From: DASUCS01 sp041166745
Lineage (GTDB): Bacteria; Actinomycetota; Acidimicrobiia; Acidimicrobiales; JACDCH01
Direction of reading: 5' to 3'
Length of the DNA stretch: 64,000 bases
Assembly: GCA_041166745.1 (NCBI GenBank)
Contig: JBEEGH010000028.1
Coordinates: 124,001 to 188,000 of the forward strand
Numbering within the stretch: the first letter of the stretch is position 1; each line of letters starts with the position of its first letter. Positions 7,539 through 15,034 of the stretch are shown here, piece after piece. The translations under genes and the position numbers were made by a program. The notes beneath the pieces were generated by a model that saw nothing but the letters and a program-made list of their open reading frames with translations, was not told the DNA's origin and did not search any database.

Positions 7539-8158
7539 GGAATGCCCAAGTACTTGTGGGTCTGCACGCTCAGCCGCCACCGCGGATGGGCGAGGCAGTA
7601 CTCGATCGCCGCGGCGGTCTGCGCGTCTCGATCGGGTCCGTCCATCGGTTGCAGGAAGAAGTGCCTGAAGTCGAGGTGCTCATAACGCTCCGGCTCGCCG
7701 CCCTCCTGCCGGTAGACGAGCTTGAGCTCATCGCCGTGGGTCACGACGACATCCGCTTCGGCCTTGGGACTCATGCACACCCAGTCGATGCCGTCCGGAA
7801 CCGGCAACGTCCCATTGGTCTCGATCGCGATCTCGAGGCCCCGCTCGTGGAACGCGTCGATGAGCGGCGCATCGAGCTGCAACAACGGCTCACCACCGGT
7901 ACACACGATGAAGCGCGTCGCACCCGCGACTCGATCGACGTGGGCCGCGAGCGCGTCCGCATCAGCGAACCGGCCGCCGCCGGGGCCATTCGTCCCCACG
8001 AACTCCGTGTCGCAGAAGCGGCACACCGCGCCGGCGCGATGCGCTTCGCGGCCCGACCACAGGTTGCATCCCGCGAAGCGGCAGAAGGCCGCGGCGCGGC
8101 CGGCGTTCGCACCTTCGCCTTGCAGCGTGGCGAAGACCTCCTTCACGACGTAGGCCAT
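7535..8158 (-). CDS. queE: 7-carboxy-7-deazaguanine synthase (radical SAM)
   Basis: A 207-residue compact radical SAM enzyme that rearranges carboxytetrahydropterin to 7-carboxy-7-deazaguanine. The iron-sulphur ligands have the spacing C-x14-C-x2-C (GCNLWSG ... AVCRFCDT), the long-loop variant known from Burkholderia QueE rather than the usual CxxxCxxC. TGGEPLLQ is the SAM-binding GGE motif. The ATG at 8158 overlaps the queC stop by one base (TGATG) and its own stop overlaps queD. Confidence 0.9.
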   Translation of the reverse strand: MAYVVKEVFATLQGEGANAGRAAAFCRFAGCNLWSGREAHRAGAVCRFCDTEFVGTNGPGGGRFADADALAAHVDRVAGATRFIVCTGGEPLLQLDAPLIDAFHERGLEIAIETNGTLPVPDGIDWVCMSPKAEADVVVTHGDELKLVYRQEGGEPERYEHLDFRHFFLQPMDGPDRDAQTAAAIEYCLAHPRWRLSVQTHKYLGIP

Positions 8159-8835
8159 CAGGCGTACTTCGTCGGGTCATCGATGCCCGCCTCGGCGAAA
8201 CCCTTCTGCCGCAGCCGGCACGCATCACATTCGGCGCAGGCGCCGCCATCGGCAACAGGGTCGTAACAACTGATCGTCGCCGAGTAGTCGACGCCGAGCT
8301 CGACGCCGACACGAATGATCTCCGCCTTCGTCATGTCGATGAGCGGGGCGTGAATGTGCAGTGCCTGATCCGACTCGACGCCGGTCTTCGTCGCCAGCCG
8401 GGCCATCGTCTCGTATGCCTCGAGATACTCGGGCCGGCAGTCCGGATAGCCGCTGTAGTCCAGCGCGTTCACGCCGATGAAAATGTCGTCGGCTCCCAGC
8501 ACCTCGGCCCACGCCAGCGCGAACGACAGGAAGATCGTGTTGCGCGCCGGCACGTACGTGACCGGGATCGTCGACGGATCGACGCCGCCTTTCGGGACGT
8601 CGATGTCGTCCGTCAAGGCCGACCCGCCAAAGGCGCGCAGATCGATGTCCACGACGCGGTGCTCCACGGCGCCCGCCGCCGTCGCCACCCGCGCCGCGGC
8701 GTCGAGCTCGACCACGTGTCGCTGGCCGTAGCGGAAACTCAGCGCATAGACGTCGTATCCGTCGCGTCGTGCGATGGCGGCGACGGTCGCAGAGTCGAGG
8801 CCACCCGATACGAGGACGACGGCGCGGCGAGTCAT
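8158..8835 (-). CDS. queC: 7-cyano-7-deazaguanine synthase
   Basis: A 225-residue ATP-dependent enzyme that converts carboxydeazaguanine to preQ0. The PP-loop motif VLVSGGLDSAT is at the N-terminus and the four-cysteine zinc site (SCYDP, CAECDACRLR) is at the C-terminus. The ATG at 8835 is placed at the family start (MTRRAVVLVSGG) and overlaps the stop of the adenylate cyclase gene by 4 bases (ATGA); the frame stays open upstream inside that gene but carries no QueC sequence. Confidence 0.92.
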   Translation of the reverse strand: MTRRAVVLVSGGLDSATVAAIARRDGYDVYALSFRYGQRHVVELDAAARVATAAGAVEHRVVDIDLRAFGGSALTDDIDVPKGGVDPSTIPVTYVPARNTIFLSFALAWAEVLGADDIFIGVNALDYSGYPDCRPEYLEAYETMARLATKTGVESDQALHIHAPLIDMTKAEIIRVGVELGVDYSATISCYDPVADGGACAECDACRLRQKGFAEAGIDDPTKYA

Positions 8836-10025
8836 GCGACCACCCGCCACGTGCGCATCTGGCCCTTGCCCTTTACGTCGACGACCCCTCGCTCCTCGCA
8901 GGTGAAGCCGGTGTGCACGAGGTCGTAGGTGGCGTCGGTGATCTGGACGGCTCCCGCGATTCCCGTCGACTCCATGCGGCTGGCCACGTTCACCGCATCG
9001 CCCCACAAGTCGTACAGGAAGCGCTTTCGGCCGATGACGCCCGCGAAGACCGGGCCGGAGTTGATCCCGACGCGAAAGCGCAGCGCCCTGCCGCTGAAGG
9101 TGCGCTCGGCGACGAACGCCTGCATCCGCAGGCCGAACGCGCAGAGCGCCTGCGCGTGGTCTACACGCGGTTCGGGGACCCCCGCAGCGACCATGTAGCA
9201 GTCGCCGATCGTCTTGATCTTCTCGAGGCCCATCTCGTCGACCATGCCGTCGAGTTGCGAGAACACTTCGTTGAGCATCGCAACGACTTCGCTCGCGGCC
9301 ATCTGATCAGACAGGGCGGTGAAGCCTTCGATGTCGGCGAACAAGATCGACGCCGAATCGAACTCGTCGGCCACGACGAGATCTCGCCCCAACGCCGACG
9401 CGACCCTCGCAGGAAAGACGCGCAGCATCAACCGCTCGATGTGCACGCGCTGCGCGCGCTCGACGGCCAGCTTCTGGCCCAGCACCGCGATCACCTCGCT
9501 CACGAGCACCGCTGCGATGACCATGCCGCCGCCGACGACGATCGCTCGCGCCACGGTCACATCGCCGGCGATCGCGACCGAAACGGCGAACAACGCCATG
9601 TAGTACGTGACCAGGATCCGGCTCGCGCGCGGCGAGCCGGAGAGCACACCAACCGTGACACTCCCGGTGAGACACATCAACAAGAACCCGGGCCACCAGT
9701 GCCCGAACGGGCGGGTCGACACCAAGTAGGCGACCGGTGCGAGCACAGCGCCGAATGCGGCACGGATGATCTCGACCCGCATCGGGTCGCGCCAACGAGC
9801 GGGAGAACGGCTCGCGGCCAGGTTGACCACCAAGAGGGCGCCGATGGCAAGCGCCGGTGCCGCGTCGGCGTCGCCGCGCGCCCACGCGATCGCCGCAACG
9901 AACGTCGACAGCACGCAGAAGGCGACGAGCACCGCGTCCGCGACGAACAACAGCCGTCTCGGACCTTCGTCACGCAGCATCGAATTCGGCAGGCGTTCCT
10001 CTGGCTCGATGCGCATGTCGATCAT
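8832..10025 (-). CDS. membrane class III adenylate cyclase
   Basis: A 397-residue protein with about six transmembrane helices (residues 25-195), a short coiled region and a class III cyclase domain (about 215-395). Both metal aspartates (ILFADIEGFT and GDCYMVAAG), the purine-selecting Lys (EKIKTIGD) and Asp (LWGDAVNVASRM) and the transition-state Asn/Arg are visible, so it should make cAMP. The layout resembles mycobacterial Rv1625c, a half-size six-helix cyclase. It is translationally coupled to a hydrolase upstream and to queC downstream by ATGA overlaps, an unexpected place for a cyclase. Its cAMP could feed the cNMP-binding proteins 12-20 kb away. Confidence 0.9.
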   Translation of the reverse strand: MIDMRIEPEERLPNSMLRDEGPRRLLFVADAVLVAFCVLSTFVAAIAWARGDADAAPALAIGALLVVNLAASRSPARWRDPMRVEIIRAAFGAVLAPVAYLVSTRPFGHWWPGFLLMCLTGSVTVGVLSGSPRASRILVTYYMALFAVSVAIAGDVTVARAIVVGGGMVIAAVLVSEVIAVLGQKLAVERAQRVHIERLMLRVFPARVASALGRDLVVADEFDSASILFADIEGFTALSDQMAASEVVAMLNEVFSQLDGMVDEMGLEKIKTIGDCYMVAAGVPEPRVDHAQALCAFGLRMQAFVAERTFSGRALRFRVGINSGPVFAGVIGRKRFLYDLWGDAVNVASRMESTGIAGAVQITDATYDLVHTGFTCEERGVVDVKGKGQMRTWRVVA

Positions 10026-10678
10026 GCGAAGACCTCCTCGACGAACGCCAACGTGCGGGCCAACAGCACGTCGGCTGCGCCCGACAACAGATGACCTTCG
10101 CCCGGAAGCAGCACCAGCTCACCCGTTCCCGCAATGAAGCGAACCATCTCGCTCGCCTGCGGTGGCAGCAACTCGTCACGATCGCCGTGGAACATGAGCA
10201 GCGGCCGGCCGTTCAGCTCGTCCGCTTGCTCGCAACCGGCAGACTGCGTCGCGAACGTCACGACGGCCTTCACGGCGTCGCCCAACGCGCAGGCGGTACG
10301 CACCGCGATCGCCCCGCCGAACGAGTGCCCCATCGTGACGGCATCACGCCCGCCACCGCGGGAAGCCAGATCGACCGCGGCGCACATGTCGATCGTGCAT
10401 CCGTCGAGGTCGTTCGGCCGGCGATAGCTGATCCGCATCGTCCCCACCCCTCGCTCGGCCAGCGCCTCACCGATCCGGTGATACAGCCCTCCTGCAGGAC
10501 CCAACAACCCACCCATCGCCCCACCACCGGCCACGACCACGTGCTCGGCGTCTCGAGGCCCGTGCCACAGGATCGTGAGGAGACCCCGCATCGTGAAGAC
10601 CTCGACGTGGCGCAATCCGGGGGTCAGGTGGACCTCCTGAACGGCCAGGGCCTCGAGCAGATCGAGCGGCGGAGTCAC
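10022..10678 (-). CDS. alpha/beta hydrolase
   Basis: A 218-residue cytoplasmic alpha/beta hydrolase of the dienelactone-hydrolase-like/esterase type. The nucleophile elbow is GHSFGG, the acid is in HGDRDELLP and the catalytic His in GEGHLLSG. GTG at 10678 is the first sensible start in the 42-bp gap to the divergent PPOX gene; the frame remains open far upstream but has no hydrolase sequence there. It is the first gene of the operon that continues into the adenylate cyclase and queC-queE-queD, with a 4-base ATGA overlap. Substrate is unknown. Confidence 0.8.
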   Translation of the reverse strand: MTPPLDLLEALAVQEVHLTPGLRHVEVFTMRGLLTILWHGPRDAEHVVVAGGGAMGGLLGPAGGLYHRIGEALAERGVGTMRISYRRPNDLDGCTIDMCAAVDLASRGGGRDAVTMGHSFGGAIAVRTACALGDAVKAVVTFATQSAGCEQADELNGRPLLMFHGDRDELLPPQASEMVRFIAGTGELVLLPGEGHLLSGAADVLLARTLAFVEEVFA

Positions 10679-10720
10679 TGCCGGCAGCGTACGAGGGTGC
10701 GGGAGCGCGAACATCTGCGC

Positions 10721-11386
10721 ATGCCCTCCCCCCACATGGTGGCCTCCGTCGGTGAGCTCCAGGCGCTGTACCGGCCAGCCGGGCGGGGCGCGCTCGACAA
10801 GGTGATCGACCGTCTCGACGAGCACTGCCGCGACTTCATCGCCCACGCCCCGTTCGTGATCGTCTCGACCGCCGACGAACGCGGCCGCTGCGATGCATCG
10901 CCCAAGGGCGGGCCGTGCGGATTCGTGCAGGTGCTGGGCGACACGCAGCTGGCATGGGGCGACCTCGCCGGCAACAACCGACTCGACTCGATGCGAAACC
11001 TCATGACGAACTCCGGCATCGCTCTGCTCTTCCTTGTTCCGGGGCTCGACGAGACGCTGCGCGTCAACGGCGAGGCCGAGATCACCACCGACCCCGAGAT
11101 CCTCGCCCGCTGCACGATCGACACCACGGTCCCGCGCGTTGCCGTCACCGTCACCGTGCGCGAGGCCTACATCCACTGCGCGAAGGCGTTCCGACGATCG
11201 GAACTGTGGCAACCCGACGCGTGGCCAGACCGTTCCGACATGGCGAGCGTTGCGTGCATGCTTCGCGACCATGCCGGCTTGCGCGATCTCGAGCCGTCGG
11301 TGATCGAGGAGGCGCTCGAGACCGACTACGAGCGCACGTTGTGGCAGGCCGGCGGCAACGACAAGGAGTCAGCCGAGCTCGGCTGA
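10721..11386 (+). CDS. PPOX-class FMN-dependent enzyme, DR_2398-like
   Basis: A 221-residue split-barrel flavoprotein related to pyridoxamine phosphate oxidase. The conserved block (IVSTADERGRCDASPKGG, then a strand with WGDLAGNNRLDS and NLMTN) matches the DR_2398-type PPOX family; the substrate is not known. The ATG at 10721 or at 10736 could be used. The last six residues (ESAELG) are the same as those of the converging methyltransferase, because both genes end inside one 26-base palindrome. Confidence 0.8.
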   Translation: MPSPHMVASVGELQALYRPAGRGALDKVIDRLDEHCRDFIAHAPFVIVSTADERGRCDASPKGGPCGFVQVLGDTQLAWGDLAGNNRLDSMRNLMTNSGIALLFLVPGLDETLRVNGEAEITTDPEILARCTIDTTVPRVAVTVTVREAYIHCAKAFRRSELWQPDAWPDRSDMASVACMLRDHAGLRDLEPSVIEEALETDYERTLWQAGGNDKESAELG

Positions 11387-11390
11387 CTCC
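11365..11390. terminator. 26-base perfect palindrome spanning both stop codons
   Basis: Arms 11365-11377 and 11378-11390 are exactly complementary with no loop. It lies inside the last codons of both converging genes, includes both TGA stops and forces both proteins to end E-S-A-E-L-G. A symmetrical bidirectional terminator is the likeliest role; no T-run follows on either side. Confidence 0.6.
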
Positions 11391-12025
11391 GCCCGAGGGT
11401 CGAGTCGCTTCGCCCACACCGCGTACAACGGATCGCCCCGGTGGTCGGGCTTCGTCCGTCGCTCGACGATCGCGGGGCTCCAGGCTCGAGCCCGCCGGAA
11501 GTACTCGGCCACCACCGAGCAATGCTCGTCGTCTGATGTCGCCAGCCATCCCCGGATGGCCTTCGTCGGAAAGCATCGGTTCGAGAACGTGCACACGAGC
11601 AGACCGCCCGGGCGCACGACGCGAGCCGCGTCGACGAAGACGTCGATCGGACGGACCAGATAGTCCACGGACACGCAACACACGGCCGCATCAAACGTCG
11701 CGTCCGGGAACGGCAGGCGAGGGTCTCGGTTGAGATCGTGCAGCACTCGATTCGTCGCCTGCGGGTTGGCGTCGAGCTCGCGGGCATTCATCCCGAGCAC
11801 CGTGAGCCGGCGCGGTGGGTCTCGGAAGTGCGACACCCACGAGCTCATGAGATCGAGCACGTCACCTTCGATCCCCAGTTCCGCATACAAGTCCCCGACC
11901 GCGGCGATCGCGTCCTCGTCGATGTGGGTGACGAGTCGCGGCCACGAGTAGAAGTCCGGATCGGGCGTCGGATCCGCACGGTCGAAGAACCCCTCCGGGA
12001 ACCCGTCGTAGGGATCGTGGCTCAC
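11369..12025 (-). CDS. SAM-dependent methyltransferase, class I-like
   Basis: A 218-residue protein with a class I methyltransferase fold: motif I appears as VLDLMSSWVSHF, an acidic loop at GMNARELDANP, motif IV at FDAAVCCVSVDYL and the post-IV strand VVRPGGLLVCTFSNR. The N-terminal 40 residues (acidic, DPYDGFPEGFFDR) are typical of this actinobacterial group. The substrate is unknown. GTG at 12025 (VSHDPYDG) is chosen because it begins the conserved part; the frame extends upstream without similarity. Its 3' end overlaps the PPOX gene by 18 bp within the palindrome. Confidence 0.75.
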   Translation of the reverse strand: MSHDPYDGFPEGFFDRADPTPDPDFYSWPRLVTHIDEDAIAAVGDLYAELGIEGDVLDLMSSWVSHFRDPPRRLTVLGMNARELDANPQATNRVLHDLNRDPRLPFPDATFDAAVCCVSVDYLVRPIDVFVDAARVVRPGGLLVCTFSNRCFPTKAIRGWLATSDDEHCSVVAEYFRRARAWSPAIVERRTKPDHRGDPLYAVWAKRLDPRAESAELG

Positions 12026-12101
12026 CGATCCACAATCGCGGATGGGCGGCGTGCCCCGCAGATCGTCGTAACGGCAGACCTCCCGTTTACGCGAACGCGC
12101 T

Positions 12102-14801
12102 ATGCAGTCGACCCCGCCGCGCGTCGACCAAACGGGCATGGACTCCATTGCGACTTCACGTCGACGTCGCCCGGGCGTGGGGGTGACGACCCGGCTGATC
12201 GCTCTCGTCATGCTTCCGGTGACCGCCATGTGCCTGCTGGCCGGTTCGGTCGTCCTGTCCCGCCGGGGCTCCGCTTCCGAGGCCGTCGCCGTTGACCGCG
12301 GGGTCGTCGCGTTGAACGAGATGGTCACGTTGCGAGACGCCCTTCTCGTTCAGGAGACATCATCGGTGTTCGACGGCCGCGTGCTCGAGCTCGGCACGAC
12401 CCGGGAGATCGCCACCACGTTTCTCGGTTTCGATCCGGGGACGGAGGTCGCCACGCAACGAACGCTGGGCGACAGGGCAATCGCGGCCCTCGGGCCGTCC
12501 AGCCCGGTCGGAGCGGATGTCCTGCACGTGCTGTACGCCGGTATCGACGCGGGCACGATCGATCCGCGTGTGGCCGCACAGCGCCTCGGCGGCTACATCA
12601 CGGTGACGGTCGAGACGCTCTTGCGCTCCCTCGATTCGCTCGAAGGAGGAGCACGCGAAACGCCGCTCACGGCCGCGTTGGAGTCACTGCGGGAGGTGAT
12701 CGGGCTCGTCGATCTCGCCGCGCCCCAGGCCATCGAGCTCAGCGAGGTCTGGTTCCCCTCGCCGGGGGCGACACCGCAAGCCACCGCGGTTGTGTCGACG
12801 CAATTCGCCGAACGGCGCGCCGACTTTGCCGCAACCAGCGGCCGGCTCCGGGCGTTGGGCGTCGAAAGCGTGATCGCGGCCATGGGACGCATTGACGCAG
12901 ACCCGGAGGTGCAAGCCTTCGAACTCGCGGCGACCGACGCCCTGCACGGCGTGCCGCTCATAGCAGCCGGCGCGGTCCTCGACGCAGCGAAAGTCGCCAC
13001 TGCGTTCCGTGGCTACTTCACCAGGCGCGTGATGCTGGAGGATCTCATCGGGACCACCGTCACCTCGGTGCGCAGCGAAGCCCACCACCTCGCGGCCACA
13101 GAGCGCGCTGGGTTTCTGACGTGGGCGCTCGGCACGGCTGCACTCGCATTGGTTTCGGTCGGCGTCGCCCTGCGGCTGGCCCGCTCGATCTCCAAGCCCC
13201 TCAAGGAGTTGGCCGACTACGCCCACAAGGTCAACGAGGGCGAACTCGAAGCCGAACCCTCTCCGAGTCGCAAACACGGACCACGCGAGACCCGGTTGGC
13301 CTACAGCATCTTCACCGATCTGGTGGCGAACCTGCAGCTGCTCGATGCGAAGGCAAACGCCCTCGCCCTCTGTGACTTCGACAACCCCGTCCTGCGCGCG
13401 CCGCTGCCCGGCCGCCTCGGCCGCTCGCTCGAGAGCTCGGTCGCACTGCTGTCCGGCTCCATCGTCGAGCGGGATCAGCTGCAGACCCATCTCGCGTTCC
13501 AGGCCACCCACGATTCGCTCACCGGCATCGGCAACCGCCCCGCGGCCATCACCGCAATCGAGGCGGCCATGCACCGTGCCGCCCGCACCGGAGCCACCAT
13601 CGCGGTGCTGTTCGTCGACCTGAACGACTTCAAAGCAGTCAACGACCGCCATGGTCACGAAGCGGGTGACGCGGTGCTACGCCACGTCGCCGAACAGCTG
13701 AAGATCGATCTGCGTAGCGGCGACTTCCTCGCCCGCCTCGGAGGCGACGAGTTCGTCGTTGTCGCCGAAGGGATCGACGGCGTCGCCGACGCCACCGATC
13801 TCGCGCGTCGTGTCATCGAGACCATTGGCCGGCCGACCAAGGTCGGAGGTCTGAACGTCAGCATCGGAGCGGCCGTGGGCGTCGCCATGACGCTCGACGG
13901 CCCGGAAGAGCCCCTCCAGCTGCTCGCCCGCGCCGACGCGGCCATGTACCGAGCCAAGCTGCACGACGAGTCCGCCATCGAGATCTTCGACGCCGGCTTG
14001 CAGCAGCAGATGATCGAGCGCGTCGACATCGAGACGGCACTGGCGGCCGCGTTGGCCGACCCGACCGGTGGTGGGCTCCAACTGCACTACCAGCCGGTAC
14101 TCGACGCGGCGTCCGCCAGACTGGTCGGCGTCGAGGCGTTGATCCGTTGGGACCGACCGGGCATCGGGATGCTCCAGCCCGACTCGTTCATCCCGATCGC
14201 CGAGGCGACCGCGCTCATCATCGATCTCGACTGTTGGGTACTCGCCGAAGCAACCCGCCAGCTGATGGCGTGGTCGACCGTCGCCGAGCTCGCGGAAGTT
14301 CCCGTGGCCGTGAACATCTCCGGCCGCCACCTGCTCAGCCGGCACCTCCCCGACCACATCAGCGCCGTGCTCGACAAGACCGGGATCGATCCTCACCGTC
14401 TCAGCATCGAGATCACGGAAACGGTGCTCCTCGCCGATCTCATTGCCGCCGCCGTGGAACTCGACGCGGTGCGTGCTCTGGGCGTGAGCGTGGCCATCGA
14501 CGACTTCGGAACCGGCTACACCTCGCTGGCTCATCTCCAGCAGCTGCCGATCGACACCATCAAGATCGACCGCTCGTTCATCAGCCAGCTGAATGTTCGG
14601 CGCGGCAGCTCGCTCGTGCGCATGGTCACCGACCTTGGCCATGCCATCGACATCAACATCGTCGCTGAGGGCGTCGAGACCGACGAAGAGATGAGTGCTC
14701 TCCAGGCGATGGGCGCTGATCACATCCAGGGGTACCTGCTGAGCCGACCACTCACGCCGGTCGCGCTGTGCGCCTGGGCGCACGAGCGAATTGCCGCCTG
14801 A
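12102..14801 (+). CDS. membrane GGDEF-EAL cyclic-di-GMP enzyme
   Basis: An 899-residue membrane protein. TM1 (about 30-52) and TM2 (about 343-363) flank a 290-residue helical periplasmic sensor of nitrate/NIT-like character, followed by HAMP (LARSISKPLKELADYAH), GGDEF (RLGGDEFVVVAEG, active) and EAL (VGVEALIRWDRPG, with the DDFGTGYTSL and KIDRSFI motifs, active). It could both make and break c-di-GMP. ATG 12102 is the first start, ATG 12138 (MDSIATSR) is an alternative. Its TGA overlaps the ATG of a 77-aa protein, and the next gene is an HD-GYP regulator, so c-di-GMP is the local theme. Confidence 0.9.
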   Translation: MQSTPPRVDQTGMDSIATSRRRRPGVGVTTRLIALVMLPVTAMCLLAGSVVLSRRGSASEAVAVDRGVVALNEMVTLRDALLVQETSSVFDGRVLELGTTREIATTFLGFDPGTEVATQRTLGDRAIAALGPSSPVGADVLHVLYAGIDAGTIDPRVAAQRLGGYITVTVETLLRSLDSLEGGARETPLTAALESLREVIGLVDLAAPQAIELSEVWFPSPGATPQATAVVSTQFAERRADFAATSGRLRALGVESVIAAMGRIDADPEVQAFELAATDALHGVPLIAAGAVLDAAKVATAFRGYFTRRVMLEDLIGTTVTSVRSEAHHLAATERAGFLTWALGTAALALVSVGVALRLARSISKPLKELADYAHKVNEGELEAEPSPSRKHGPRETRLAYSIFTDLVANLQLLDAKANALALCDFDNPVLRAPLPGRLGRSLESSVALLSGSIVERDQLQTHLAFQATHDSLTGIGNRPAAITAIEAAMHRAARTGATIAVLFVDLNDFKAVNDRHGHEAGDAVLRHVAEQLKIDLRSGDFLARLGGDEFVVVAEGIDGVADATDLARRVIETIGRPTKVGGLNVSIGAAVGVAMTLDGPEEPLQLLARADAAMYRAKLHDESAIEIFDAGLQQQMIERVDIETALAAALADPTGGGLQLHYQPVLDAASARLVGVEALIRWDRPGIGMLQPDSFIPIAEATALIIDLDCWVLAEATRQLMAWSTVAELAEVPVAVNISGRHLLSRHLPDHISAVLDKTGIDPHRLSIEITETVLLADLIAAAVELDAVRALGVSVAIDDFGTGYTSLAHLQQLPIDTIKIDRSFISQLNVRRGSSLVRMVTDLGHAIDINIVAEGVETDEEMSALQAMGADHIQGYLLSRPLTPVALCAWAHERIAA

Positions 14802-15034
14802 TGCGAACGCCCCTCCCTTCCGAGCCCAGACCGGCCGACGTCCAGACCGTGGAACCGACGCGCGATGAACGAAGGCTCGCCGAGGTTCGAGCGAAGATCG
14901 ACCTGCTGCACGTGAGCAGCACCGACCATTTCAACTTGCCGGCTCGCTACCGCGCGCTCGTCACCTTGGAGACGATCCTGGTCGACCGGGTCGATGCCGC
15001 TACTCGCTCACAGCCTCGCTCGGATACTGGATGA
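14801..15034 (+). CDS. small hypothetical protein coupled to the GGDEF-EAL gene
   Basis: A 77-residue protein starting at the ATG that overlaps the upstream TGA by one base (TGATG), so it should be co-translated with the GGDEF-EAL enzyme. It has a proline-rich start, a basic/acidic helix (TRDERRLAEVRAKIDLL) and a second helix (LPARYRALVTLETILVDRV); no membrane segment. I do not recognise a family. Its last 35 bp overlap the 3' end of the converging HD-GYP gene. A partner or regulator of the c-di-GMP enzyme is plausible from position only. Confidence 0.6.
   Translation: MRTPLPSEPRPADVQTVEPTRDERRLAEVRAKIDLLHVSSTDHFNLPARYRALVTLETILVDRVDAATRSQPRSDTG

Noticed and set aside
6864..8900. preQ1 riboswitch for the queuosine genes
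   Set aside because: The leaders of queF (11 bp gap) and of the coupled queC-queE-queD genes leave no room for the aptamer, and no matching stem was seen.
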